Source: Acetatifactor muris
GTDB taxonomy: Bacteria > Bacillota > Clostridia > Lachnospirales > Lachnospiraceae
Direction: 5' to 3'
NCBI RefSeq assembly: GCF_024623325.1
Contig: NZ_JANJZD010000012.1
Coordinates: 62,001-126,000 of the forward strand
Length of the DNA: 64,000 nt
Part shown: positions 43,712 through 51,919 of the stretch, piece after piece
Layout of the letters: every line of letters begins with the position of its first letter
Numbering within the stretch: position 1 is the stretch's first letter
The notes under the pieces: generated by a model
What the model was told of the DNA's origin: nothing
Databases searched by the model: none
Seen by the model: only the letters and a program-made list of their open reading frames with translations
Made by a program: the position numbers and the translations under genes

Positions 43712-44995
43712 ATGAAAATACGTGCTTTTCTTGTCTGCCTGCTGTGTGTACTTGCGGCGGAGGCAGTGCTGCTTTTCTTTTTTGCCTTTCGGCAGAGAGA
43801 CAGCGGACAGGATGCTGTACTGGTCAATGATGCGGTATGGTCCGTACAGCAGGACTGGGAGGATATGCCACATCATGAGAATCATACCGGGCTGGATTAT
43901 GTGGTTCTGGACAGGGACGGTGCTGTCCTGTACAGGACGGGACCCGGGCTGAGCGAAAGCCTGAATGCCGCGGTGCGCCACAGGGATACAATACTTGACA
44001 TTCAGACAGACAATGAGCTGGTGGGCAAAATTCTGATATACAATGATGCTTCCCGGATATTCCGGGAGGAAAGGCAGTCGGTTATTCTCTTCATAGGTAC
44101 AGCCATGCTGATACAATGCGGAATATGTGTGGGATATCTGCTTTATCTGAATCACAGAGTGGCCAGGCCCTTTCGTCAGCTGAGTGGATTTGCGGAGCGG
44201 GTTGCAGGTGGCAACCTGGATATTCCCCTGAAAATGGACAGACAGAATCTCTTCGGTGCGTTCACGGAGAGCTTTGACCTGATGCGCACAGAGCTGAAGA
44301 AGGCCAGGCGGGCAGAAGCAGCGGCCAACGCGGAGAAGAAGGAACTGGTGGCAAAGCTCTCCCATGACATCAAGACACCTGTGGCAAGCATCAAGGCTGC
44401 CTCCGAAGTGGGGGCAGCGATTGCGTCCCAGGAGAGAATCCGGGACAATTATCGGATGATTATACAGAAAGCAGATCAGATCAATACACTGATCAACAAT
44501 CTGTTTACTGCTACTCTGGAGGAGCTGCAGCAATTGCCTGTGAATCCGGAAGACATCCGAAGCGATGAACTTGTGCCATTGCTGGAAAATGCTGATTATC
44601 TGCACAGGGCCGCGATTCCCGCTGTTCCGGACTGTGTTCTGTATGCGGATAAGCTGAGGCTGCAGCAGGTGTTCGACAATCTGTTTGCCAATTCCTACAA
44701 ATATGCTGACACCGAAATCGAGATAACAGTGGAAGACGATGGACGTTATCTGACGGTAACCATGCAGGACGCCGGCGGAGGTGTGGGAGACGACGAACTG
44801 CCCCTTTTAAAGGAGAAGTTCAGACGGGGCAGGAATGCGGAGAATGTGGAGGGAGCAGGACTGGGGCTCTATATCTCTGATTATTTTCTAAAGGAGATGC
44901 AGGGGGAACTGCTTGTCGGAAATGGAGAGAAGGGCCTGCGGGTGAGCATCAGGATTGCGCTGAGCGGCCGGGGGACAGCCCACGATGCAGGGTGA
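43712..44995 (+). CDS. Sensor histidine kinase, extracytoplasmic sensor type
   Basis: A 427-residue kinase starting MKIRAFLVCLLCVLAAEA after GAGGAGAAA. Membrane helices at about 4-26 and 123-146 flank a ~95-residue outside domain. A HAMP-like linker follows (RVARPFRQLSGFAERVAGG), then the H-box KLSHDIKTPVASIK (His218), an N-box (FDNLFANSYKYAD) and G-boxes (MQDAGGGVGDDE, GAGLGLYISDYF). Unlike the kinase at 393 it has a real periplasm-side domain and may sense ligand itself. Confidence 0.93.
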   Translation: MKIRAFLVCLLCVLAAEAVLLFFFAFRQRDSGQDAVLVNDAVWSVQQDWEDMPHHENHTGLDYVVLDRDGAVLYRTGPGLSESLNAAVRHRDTILDIQTDNELVGKILIYNDASRIFREERQSVILFIGTAMLIQCGICVGYLLYLNHRVARPFRQLSGFAERVAGGNLDIPLKMDRQNLFGAFTESFDLMRTELKKARRAEAAANAEKKELVAKLSHDIKTPVASIKAASEVGAAIASQERIRDNYRMIIQKADQINTLINNLFTATLEELQQLPVNPEDIRSDELVPLLENADYLHRAAIPAVPDCVLYADKLRLQQVFDNLFANSYKYADTEIEITVEDDGRYLTVTMQDAGGGVGDDELPLLKEKFRRGRNAENVEGAGLGLYISDYFLKEMQGELLVGNGEKGLRVSIRIALSGRGTAHDAG

Positions 44996-45041
44996 GTGCA
45001 GGTCACCTGTCCCGGCGAAGATTTATGACAAAGCTTATAAG

Positions 45042-45084
45042 AAACAGCCGTCTGCTTTTCAGGGAGCAGGCCGGCTGTTTTTAT
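45042..45084 (+). terminator. Terminator after the second kinase gene
   Basis: AAACAGCCG (45042-45050) pairs with CGGCTGTTT (45072-45080). The inner bases TCTGC and GCAGG extend the stem partly, and the 3' arm runs into a T-rich tail (TTTTTATATT). It isolates the regulator-kinase pair from the ABC operon. Confidence 0.7.
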
Positions 45085-45124
45085 ATTATAAAGTGTCCGT
45101 CCTCAGATGGAGGGGGAAGAGATT

Positions 45125-45177
45125 TAAGAAATCTGTAAGGATTATCTAAAGACTGTTAAGAATGAAAAAGGTAAAAT
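45125..45177 (+). promoter_or_regulatory. Regulated promoter of the second ABC/FtsX operon with four phased half-sites
   Basis: TAAG occurs at 45125, 45136 and 45157, with TAAA at 45147: steps of 11, 11 and 10 bp, so all four lie on one face of the helix. Such direct repeats are the standard OmpR-family operator. They cover the -35 position of a promoter whose -10 is TAAAAT at 45172-45177, with no recognisable -35. Activation by the regulator at 42937 is inferred. Confidence 0.55.
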
Positions 45178-45222
45178 GTAACATGCACAGGAGACAGGTG
45201 CAGAAAGGCATGGTTACTGAAT

Positions 45223-45981
45223 ATGAAAGAAATTTTGTTGAAAACCGGGCGATTAAGCAAAACTTTTTCCAACGGAGGAGTGATGCAGCATATTCTGAAG
45301 AATATTGACCTGGAACTTTACCGGGGAGATTTTACCGTGATTATGGGAGCCAGCGGAGCGGGGAAATCCACGCTTCTGTATGCTCTGTCGGGAATGGATA
45401 CACCGTCTCTGGGGACGATTACCTTTGGAAATGAAGTGATTTCCGAATACAGCCAGGACAGACTTGCCATATTCCGCCGCAGACACTGCGGCTTTGTCTT
45501 CCAGCAGATTTACCTGATTGACGGTATGTCGCTGATGGATAATGTGCTGGCGGCTGGGATGCTTGTAAACAGGAACAGAAAAGTGATCCTGGACAGAGCG
45601 GAGAAATTGTTCGAGGCGGTGGGAATTTCCAGAGAAATGCAGAAGAAATTTCCCACACAGATTTCAGGAGGAGAGGCCCAGCGGGCGGGGATGGTCCGTG
45701 CGCTGATCAACAGTCCGGAAATTCTCTTCGCGGATGAGCCCACCGGGGCATTGAATTCCAAAACAGGACTGGATGTACTGGATACCTTAACCGCGTTCAA
45801 TGAACAGGGCCAGAGTGTGGTGATGGTGACTCATGATATGCGTTCCGCCAGGAGGGGCAACCGTATTCTGTATCTGAAGGATGGCATGATTCTGGGGGAA
45901 TGCAATCTGGGGCGCTATCAGCATGGAGATCAGGAGAGGCATGAGAAACTTTCAGGCTTTCTGCGGGAGATGGGGTGGTAG
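45223..45981 (+). CDS. ABC transporter ATP-binding protein (MacB/BceA type)
   Basis: A 252-residue ATPase starting MKEILLKTGRLSKTFSNG. Walker A GASGAGKST, Q-loop FVFQQIYLIDGMS, signature ISGGEAQRAGMVRAL and Walker B ILFADEPTGALNS are all intact. It pairs with the FtsX permease at 46042 and is controlled, by inference, through the half-sites at 45125-45160. The ribosome site is weak (AAAGG about 13 bp upstream). Substrate unknown; peptide antibiotics are the commonest in this class. Confidence 0.94.
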   Translation: MKEILLKTGRLSKTFSNGGVMQHILKNIDLELYRGDFTVIMGASGAGKSTLLYALSGMDTPSLGTITFGNEVISEYSQDRLAIFRRRHCGFVFQQIYLIDGMSLMDNVLAAGMLVNRNRKVILDRAEKLFEAVGISREMQKKFPTQISGGEAQRAGMVRALINSPEILFADEPTGALNSKTGLDVLDTLTAFNEQGQSVVMVTHDMRSARRGNRILYLKDGMILGECNLGRYQHGDQERHEKLSGFLREMGW

Positions 45982-45982
45982 C

Positions 45983-46045
45983 ATGGTAAGAATTGCAGAA
46001 GGCTGGATGAAGAGTGGAATGGGAAGGGGTATGGACAGAATATGA
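45983..46045 (+). CDS. Possible 20-codon coupling peptide between ATPase and permease genes
   Basis: ATG 45983 comes one base after the ATPase stop, and the 20-codon frame (MVRIAEGWMKSGMGRGMDRI) ends in a TGA that overlaps the permease ATG in an ATGA. The permease has no close ribosome site of its own, so reinitiation after this mini-gene would explain its translation. The arrangement is seen directly; function is inference and could be chance. Confidence 0.3.
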   Translation: MVRIAEGWMKSGMGRGMDRI

Positions 46046-48384
46046 GAAAAAGTTTTTTGCTTGCACGTTCTAATTTGAGGAGAGCGAAAGGGCAGGGGGC
46101 CGCTATTGTGGCGCTTGTGTTTCTCGCCGCTATGATGCTGAATCTGTGGCTTATGCTGTCCATGGACTACAGACAGAACTTTGACCGCAGCCATGACAGA
46201 ATGAATGCGGAACATGTGACGCTTGCAGTGGATGGAGAGCTGACTGAGACAAAGGAATTTCTGACGCAGCTTCTGGAACAGGAGGAAGGCGTGGATACTT
46301 TTTTCCTGAGTGATTCCATGCATATGGTAGGCTCTTTCGATTACAACGGAGGAGAGGTGAATTCTGACCTGATTTTTCTGGAAAAACAGTCGGCTGTTTC
46401 CCGGCCGGTGGGAAGAGTGGAAATTCTGGAGGACAGTGGTGCGGAGAGCGGAATTTACATGCCTCTGCTCTATAAGTCAGAGGACATTTCCGTGGGAAAA
46501 ACCGTGGAGATTTCCATAGGAAGCAATAAAGTTTCGTATACCGTATGCGGCTTTTTCAACAGTGTGATGGCAGGTTCTCATAACTGCAGTCTGTGTGCGC
46601 TGATTCTCACAGAGGATAAGTATGCGGAGCTGGAAGAGAAGGGATACGCGCCGAAGGCTGTATTGTGTTCTGTCAGGCTGAAGGAACGGGCGGAAAATGA
46701 GAATTTTGAAGCAATGATGAAAAATAAGGTGTCATCTCAATATCCGGCGGCCCGTATGGTCAGCAATTCCTATGCGCTTGTATCCCAGTCCCGCTATATT
46801 TCGCAGATGATCTGTTCGGGGATTATGAGTGCCATGGCTTTTCTTATTCTTCTGATTGCACTGGTGGTGATTGCTTCCAACATTGTCAATTATATTCAGG
46901 AGAATATGAAAAATCTGGGGGCACTGAAAGCCGTGGGCTATACCAGCGGCCAGCTGATCGGCTCACTTCTGATGCAGTTTGTGGGACTGAGTCTTGCCGC
47001 TGCGGTGGCAGGGGCAGGTATTTCCTATTGCCTGTTTCCCTATGTGAATGAACTGATGATTTCACAGACAGGCATTCCGTATTCTGTGCGGTTTCTGCCG
47101 CTGCCTTTTCTGCTTACGCTGATGATATCCGGAGGAACGGTTGCGCTGGCGGTGTGGCTGTATTCCCGCAGAATCAGGAAAATGGAACCTGTCACGGCAT
47201 TGAGACAGGGGCTCAGGACACACAGCTTCAGACGCAATCCCGTTCCGCTGTCAGATACGGGAGCACCGCTGAACCTTGCACTTGCGTTGAAGACAACGTT
47301 TTCCGGGATGAAAAACAATATTACCATCTGTATCACCATGCTTGTTCTGTCGCTGGTGGTGGTATTTTCCGGCCTGATGATCAGAAACATGATGATGGAT
47401 ATGACGCCTTTTGTGAATCTGATTGTGGGAGAGACAGCGGACAGCTGTATCAATGTGACGGCGGACATGGAGGAAGATTTTCTGAAAGACATGAATGGCG
47501 ACTCCCGGGTGGAAAAAATCTATCTGTATAATTCCGCGGAAGTGCGTCATGTGGACGGAGTGGCTCTGATTGCAACTTTTACAGAGGATTATTCCAAAGT
47601 AAATAATCAAAGTGTTGTGTTCAAGGGAAGATTTCCAAAGTATGATAACGAAATTGCCGTGGCCGCGAAATATGCAGGAGAAAAGGGACTGAAGATTGGA
47701 GACGAGATTACGATAACGGCGGAGGGAAAAGAAGCCTGTTATCTGATCACTGGTTTTACACAGATCAGCAACAACCTGGGTAAGGACTGTCTGCTTACCA
47801 GAGAAGGATACGAGAGGCTGGGAAAAATGCAGAGCGCAAGTTATTATCTGAATCTGGCGGAGGAGGTCAATATTGACGAATTTCATGAAGAAATGAAGGA
47901 CACCTACGGCGATGGGGTGAATGCTTTGATCAATATCAGGACAACAGTGGAAGGAGCGGCTTCCGTATATGTGCTTCTGATGACAATGATTGTTGTGGCT
48001 GTTCTTATCTTGAGCGCAATTATTATTGCATTTGTCCTGTATCTGCTGGTGCGGACAATGCTGAACAGTAAAAGACGGGATTATGGGATTCTCAAAGCGT
48101 TGGGCTTTACCACGGGACAGCTGATCTTGCAGACAGCGCTGTCTGTTATGCCTGCAGCGGCAGCTTCAACCATTGTGGGCATGATTGTCGGAAGCTTTGC
48201 CATCAATCCTCTGACTGCTCTGTTCCTGAGAGGAATCGGCATTGTGAAATGTACCTTTGTGGTGCCTGTGGGATTGAATCTGATCGCAGGCGTCGGACTT
48301 GTGCTCTTTACATTCGGGATTGCCTGCGTCCTCTCATTAAAAATCAGGAAAATTACGCCCAGGGCGCTTCTGGCAGGAGAGTGA
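46042..48384 (+). CDS. FtsX-like ABC transporter permease
   Basis: A 780-residue protein starting MRKSFLLARSNLRRAKGQG. An N-terminal helix (about 20-42) leads to a large outside domain, then three helices with an FtsX domain (IQENMKNLGALKAVGYTSGQLIG), a basic loop, a fourth helix, a second outside domain and a final FtsX block (RRDYGILKALGFTTGQLILQ). It is the partner of the 45223 ATPase. It has little similarity to the permeases of the first module beyond the shared fold, so the two modules are independent. Confidence 0.93.
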   Translation: MRKSFLLARSNLRRAKGQGAAIVALVFLAAMMLNLWLMLSMDYRQNFDRSHDRMNAEHVTLAVDGELTETKEFLTQLLEQEEGVDTFFLSDSMHMVGSFDYNGGEVNSDLIFLEKQSAVSRPVGRVEILEDSGAESGIYMPLLYKSEDISVGKTVEISIGSNKVSYTVCGFFNSVMAGSHNCSLCALILTEDKYAELEEKGYAPKAVLCSVRLKERAENENFEAMMKNKVSSQYPAARMVSNSYALVSQSRYISQMICSGIMSAMAFLILLIALVVIASNIVNYIQENMKNLGALKAVGYTSGQLIGSLLMQFVGLSLAAAVAGAGISYCLFPYVNELMISQTGIPYSVRFLPLPFLLTLMISGGTVALAVWLYSRRIRKMEPVTALRQGLRTHSFRRNPVPLSDTGAPLNLALALKTTFSGMKNNITICITMLVLSLVVVFSGLMIRNMMMDMTPFVNLIVGETADSCINVTADMEEDFLKDMNGDSRVEKIYLYNSAEVRHVDGVALIATFTEDYSKVNNQSVVFKGRFPKYDNEIAVAAKYAGEKGLKIGDEITITAEGKEACYLITGFTQISNNLGKDCLLTREGYERLGKMQSASYYLNLAEEVNIDEFHEEMKDTYGDGVNALINIRTTVEGAASVYVLLMTMIVVAVLILSAIIIAFVLYLLVRTMLNSKRRDYGILKALGFTTGQLILQTALSVMPAAAASTIVGMIVGSFAINPLTALFLRGIGIVKCTFVVPVGLNLIAGVGLVLFTFGIACVLSLKIRKITPRALLAGE

Positions 48385-48474
48385 GCCGCCGGGAGGAGGC
48401 AGCCTGTGACCGGCCGTCTGCAGAGATAATACAGACAACAATGGCGGAGGACATGGGGGAAAGCCGCGCTGGAA

Positions 48475-49263
48475 TTAGGAGATCGGCGGCAGCACCCTGC
48501 GGTATTGGGAGGGCGTCATACGGTAACAGGCAAGGAAGGTGCGGTTGAAAGTCTTCTGGCTTTCGAAGCCTGCCTCCTGCCAGATATCTGTGATATGGCA
48601 ATCCGTGTCCCGCAGCTGCCTGGCCGCGTAGTCCAGCCGGAGCCGATTGATATATTCATGAAAGTTGCAGTGCAGCTTCTGGGTAAAAATGCGGGAGATA
48701 TAATATTTGTTGAAATGCAGCTCCCGGGCGATTCGTTCCAGGGTCAGGGGCTCCTGAAAGTGCAGAGAGATATAGGAGATAAGCTGATAACCCACATCGG
48801 CATCTTCCTGTCTGTTTCGGGCGGTAAATTTCGCCTCCGGCATCAGATAGGCCAGAATCAGATTCAGCCAGGCTTCGCTGACAGTGCGGGATTGTTCCGC
48901 GTAATGCAGCATTCTGTCGAAGGCAAAAGGAATGTCAGGATTCTGGGTGCCGGAAGAGAAAAAGGGGCATTCGGGCTGCTGTTTACGGAAAAGCTGGTAG
49001 TATTCCTTCGCATGGGCCGGGGCAAAAATGCAGATAACAGCCATGCAGGAAGCCTCCGCCAGATAACTGTGCACCATATCCGGAAAGATGATGGCGGCTT
49101 CATCTTTCCGGATTTTTCTCGTCTGGTTTGAAATGGTGACTTCCAGAGTACCCTCCCGGATAAAAATCAGTTCCACCGCATTGTGCAGATGAGCCGGAAA
49201 GGTGATGTCTTTGCAGAGGAAACACTGGAATCCTACTTGTTTATTCTCATAAAACGGCCGCAT
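48475..49263 (-). CDS. AraC-family transcriptional regulator with cupin sensor domain
   Basis: A 262-residue protein starting MRPFYENKQVGFQCFLCK. The N-terminal half is a cupin (FPAHLHNAVELIFIREGTLEV, IIFPDMVHSY). The C-terminal half has two helix-turn-helix motifs: LTLERIARELHFNKYYISRIF and HITDIWQEAGFESQKTFNR, ending FLACYRMTPSQYRRV. Such regulators usually respond to sugars. The hybrid kinase gene lies 40 bp downstream of its start codon on the same strand (49303-51885), so it may be co-transcribed after that kinase. Target genes cannot be assigned. Confidence 0.9.
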   Translation of the reverse strand: MRPFYENKQVGFQCFLCKDITFPAHLHNAVELIFIREGTLEVTISNQTRKIRKDEAAIIFPDMVHSYLAEASCMAVICIFAPAHAKEYYQLFRKQQPECPFFSSGTQNPDIPFAFDRMLHYAEQSRTVSEAWLNLILAYLMPEAKFTARNRQEDADVGYQLISYISLHFQEPLTLERIARELHFNKYYISRIFTQKLHCNFHEYINRLRLDYAARQLRDTDCHITDIWQEAGFESQKTFNRTFLACYRMTPSQYRRVLPPIS

Positions 49264-49302
49264 ATATGTGAATCCTTTCTGCTTCTCGTTACATTTTCCT
49301 TA

Positions 49303-51885
49303 TTACAGATATTTTTTCAACTTGCGGGCGACAGTCTGAACATCAATGGGTTTTGCCAGATGGTCATCCATACCACAATCCAGACACTTTTGAATATCTT
49401 CCGAAAAAGCATCTGCAGTCATTGCAATGATCGGAATATCCGCATCGGCACGTTCCAGATCCCGGATGGCTCTGGTAGCTTCATAGCCATCCATCAGGGG
49501 CATCCGCACATCCATAAGAATCGCGTCATAATATCCAACAGGAGAGTTCGCAAATTTTTCAAAGCAGATCTGCCCGTTTTCAACCCAGTCCAAATCCAGC
49601 TCAAGCACAGACAGCAGCTCCCTTGCAACTTCCCAGTTAATCTCGTTATCCTCTGCCATTAAAATATGTTTTCCCTGAAACGCCAGGTCATTTTCTTTGC
49701 CGGCATCTGCAATTTCTTCGCCGGGAGTACCGGCAAGTACTTTCAGGGCGTCATACAGAGCGGATCTGAACAGCGGCAGGGAAATGAATCCGGTAATCCC
49801 CGCTGCCCGTGCTTCCGCTTCCATCCCGCTCCAGTCAAGGGCTGCGAGCAGCAGAGCCGGGCTGCTTTCCTTATACTTCAAACGAATTTCCCGGGCAGCT
49901 TCAATTCCATTCATACCCGGTAATTTCCAGCCCAGAAGGATTACCTGATAATCGTCGTTTTGTTGATGGCGGTCAGCGATCAGACCCATTGCCGGTTCAG
50001 CGCTCAGGCACCACTCGGCGTGAAGCCCCATTGCATTTAAGAAATGAACCGCACTGCTGCATAACCGCTCATCCTCATCTACAACCAGAACTTTCCAGGC
50101 GGGAAGAACCGGCTCAGCTTCCTGCTCTGCCGCCTTTGCCAGGTCAAGAACAACGTGAAACTCACTGCCCCTGCCCTGTTCGCTTTTTACGGAAATAGTG
50201 CCGCCCATGGCATCCACAATATATTTGGTAATTGCCATTCCCAGCCCGGAGCCCTCTGTTTTCTGTACGCGGGTATTGTCTTCTCTGCTGAAGGAGTCGA
50301 ATATTTCCTTCTGGTATTCCTTTGACATACCAATGCCCGTATCGCTGACCAGGAAATGGGTCCGAACACAGGAGGTATCTTCCGGCAATGGTTCCTGATA
50401 TACAGATACCTGAACAGTACCGCCTTCCGGCGTAAATTTGACAGCATTTCCCAACAGGTTAATCAATACCTGATTCAGACGTACACTGTCACAGCATACA
50501 TCCTCCGAAAGAATTTCGTAGGCGACAGCGTTGAAGAGCTGATTTTTTGCCCTGACCTGGGGCTGCATAATATTGACAATACTGTCCATGACTTCCCGCA
50601 ATGATGTCGGCTCCACATTCAGCACCATTTTGCCGCTTTCAATTTTCGATATATCCAGCACATCATTGATAAGTCCAAGCAGATGCTTGCTGGATAATGT
50701 GATTTTACGCAGATATTCCTGAGTCCGTTCCGGATTGTGTGTATTGTTTGCAGCCAGAGCCGTCATACCGATTATGGCATTCATGGGGGTGCGTATATCA
50801 TGGCTCATGCTGGACAGAAATTCCTGCTTTGCCGCATTTGCCCGCTCAGCTTCTTTCTGCGCTTTTTCAGCCGCTCTCCGTGCGGCATCCATTTCCTCAT
50901 TCATACGCTTCAGCTCAGAAACCTGATTTTTGAATATTTTTAAATACTGAAAGAATATGTAGAGGAGCATGGCAATTACAGCAAAAGAAGCAGCATAAAC
51001 GGTGACAAGCCAATGACTGCTCATACCTGAAATTGCCTGATCCAGCCCGCTGAAAGGAAGGACCGTCACCAGATACCATTCGCAGTATGGGAGGCTGAAA
51101 CAATACAGGTGGCGGCGGGATTCGCCGTTTTTCAGAATAACGGAATAATCTTCATCTGCATTCATGGCAGCAGCTATCTGTCCGATATAGTAATCTGCTT
51201 CTTCAGGCTGGCCGTCAAAGATATCGGATAGCCTGTCAAAATAATTATCGTGGGTACCATTCGTATTCCTGACAACATAGCTGCCGTCTCTGCGTATGAC
51301 AAAGGAATAAATCAGCGAGCTGTCAGAATCCAGAAAGAGAACCTCTCCCATATATTTGGAAGAAAGTCCTACAATGATGGCAAGGCTGTCGCTTCCGTCG
51401 GACATGGGATATTCACAGGGAACACCGAATAAAATCACACTATTTCCGCTGCTGTCGACAGCAGATACCACTTTACGCTCCCCATTCTGCAGACTTTCCA
51501 GAAAAGGTTCAGGGTGGTTGAGCTCCACAGGATCGCCGTAAATCATTTCAATGTCACCATCGGAGGAATACAGGGCTGCGCATAGAAAATGCCTTGCCCG
51601 TGCGCCGTATTCTATCTCTTCCTTCGAGCCGTAATCGGAATGCTCTTCACCTGCGGCAATGTGCGCTATGGATTCCGCCATTGTCAGGCGGAGATCTATA
51701 ATGGTTTCAAAATGTAAGGATACCTGCTCGTTCATTCCAGCCATATAAGCAGTGCCTATATTTTCAATTGTGCTTTCGCTCATATTGTTAATGGATATTC
51801 CAAGAAACAAAAACACGAAAATATTCAGGCAGATAATTATTGTTGTGCTGATTTTTAATGAGCGCGGCAACTCTATGTTTTTCAT
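49303..51885 (-). CDS. Hybrid sensor histidine kinase with one degenerate and one intact receiver
   Basis: About 860 residues from ATG 51885 (MKNIELPRSLKISTTI), with GGAG 9 bp upstream; the in-frame ATG at 51900 directly touches its GAGG. Two membrane helices flank a Cache-like outside domain, then a coiled coil, H-box SSMSHDIRTPMNAIIGM and ATPase boxes (INLLGNAVKFTPEGG, SDTGIGMSKEY, GSGLGMAI). The first receiver (VLVVDEDERLC) reads VILLGWKLPGMNG, with Gly where the phospho-accepting Asp belongs, and ISLPLF in place of the lysine motif. The second receiver is normal (AILMDVRMPLMDG, HLAKPID). It is followed at 51920 by another hybrid kinase. Confidence 0.93.
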   Translation of the reverse strand: MKNIELPRSLKISTTIIICLNIFVFLFLGISINNMSESTIENIGTAYMAGMNEQVSLHFETIIDLRLTMAESIAHIAAGEEHSDYGSKEEIEYGARARHFLCAALYSSDGDIEMIYGDPVELNHPEPFLESLQNGERKVVSAVDSSGNSVILFGVPCEYPMSDGSDSLAIIVGLSSKYMGEVLFLDSDSSLIYSFVIRRDGSYVVRNTNGTHDNYFDRLSDIFDGQPEEADYYIGQIAAAMNADEDYSVILKNGESRRHLYCFSLPYCEWYLVTVLPFSGLDQAISGMSSHWLVTVYAASFAVIAMLLYIFFQYLKIFKNQVSELKRMNEEMDAARRAAEKAQKEAERANAAKQEFLSSMSHDIRTPMNAIIGMTALAANNTHNPERTQEYLRKITLSSKHLLGLINDVLDISKIESGKMVLNVEPTSLREVMDSIVNIMQPQVRAKNQLFNAVAYEILSEDVCCDSVRLNQVLINLLGNAVKFTPEGGTVQVSVYQEPLPEDTSCVRTHFLVSDTGIGMSKEYQKEIFDSFSREDNTRVQKTEGSGLGMAITKYIVDAMGGTISVKSEQGRGSEFHVVLDLAKAAEQEAEPVLPAWKVLVVDEDERLCSSAVHFLNAMGLHAEWCLSAEPAMGLIADRHQQNDDYQVILLGWKLPGMNGIEAAREIRLKYKESSPALLLAALDWSGMEAEARAAGITGFISLPLFRSALYDALKVLAGTPGEEIADAGKENDLAFQGKHILMAEDNEINWEVARELLSVLELDLDWVENGQICFEKFANSPVGYYDAILMDVRMPLMDGYEATRAIRDLERADADIPIIAMTADAFSEDIQKCLDCGMDDHLAKPIDVQTVARKLKKYL

Positions 51886-51919
51886 ACTTTTAATCTCCAT
51901 CCTCTATGCAGCTGTCTGC

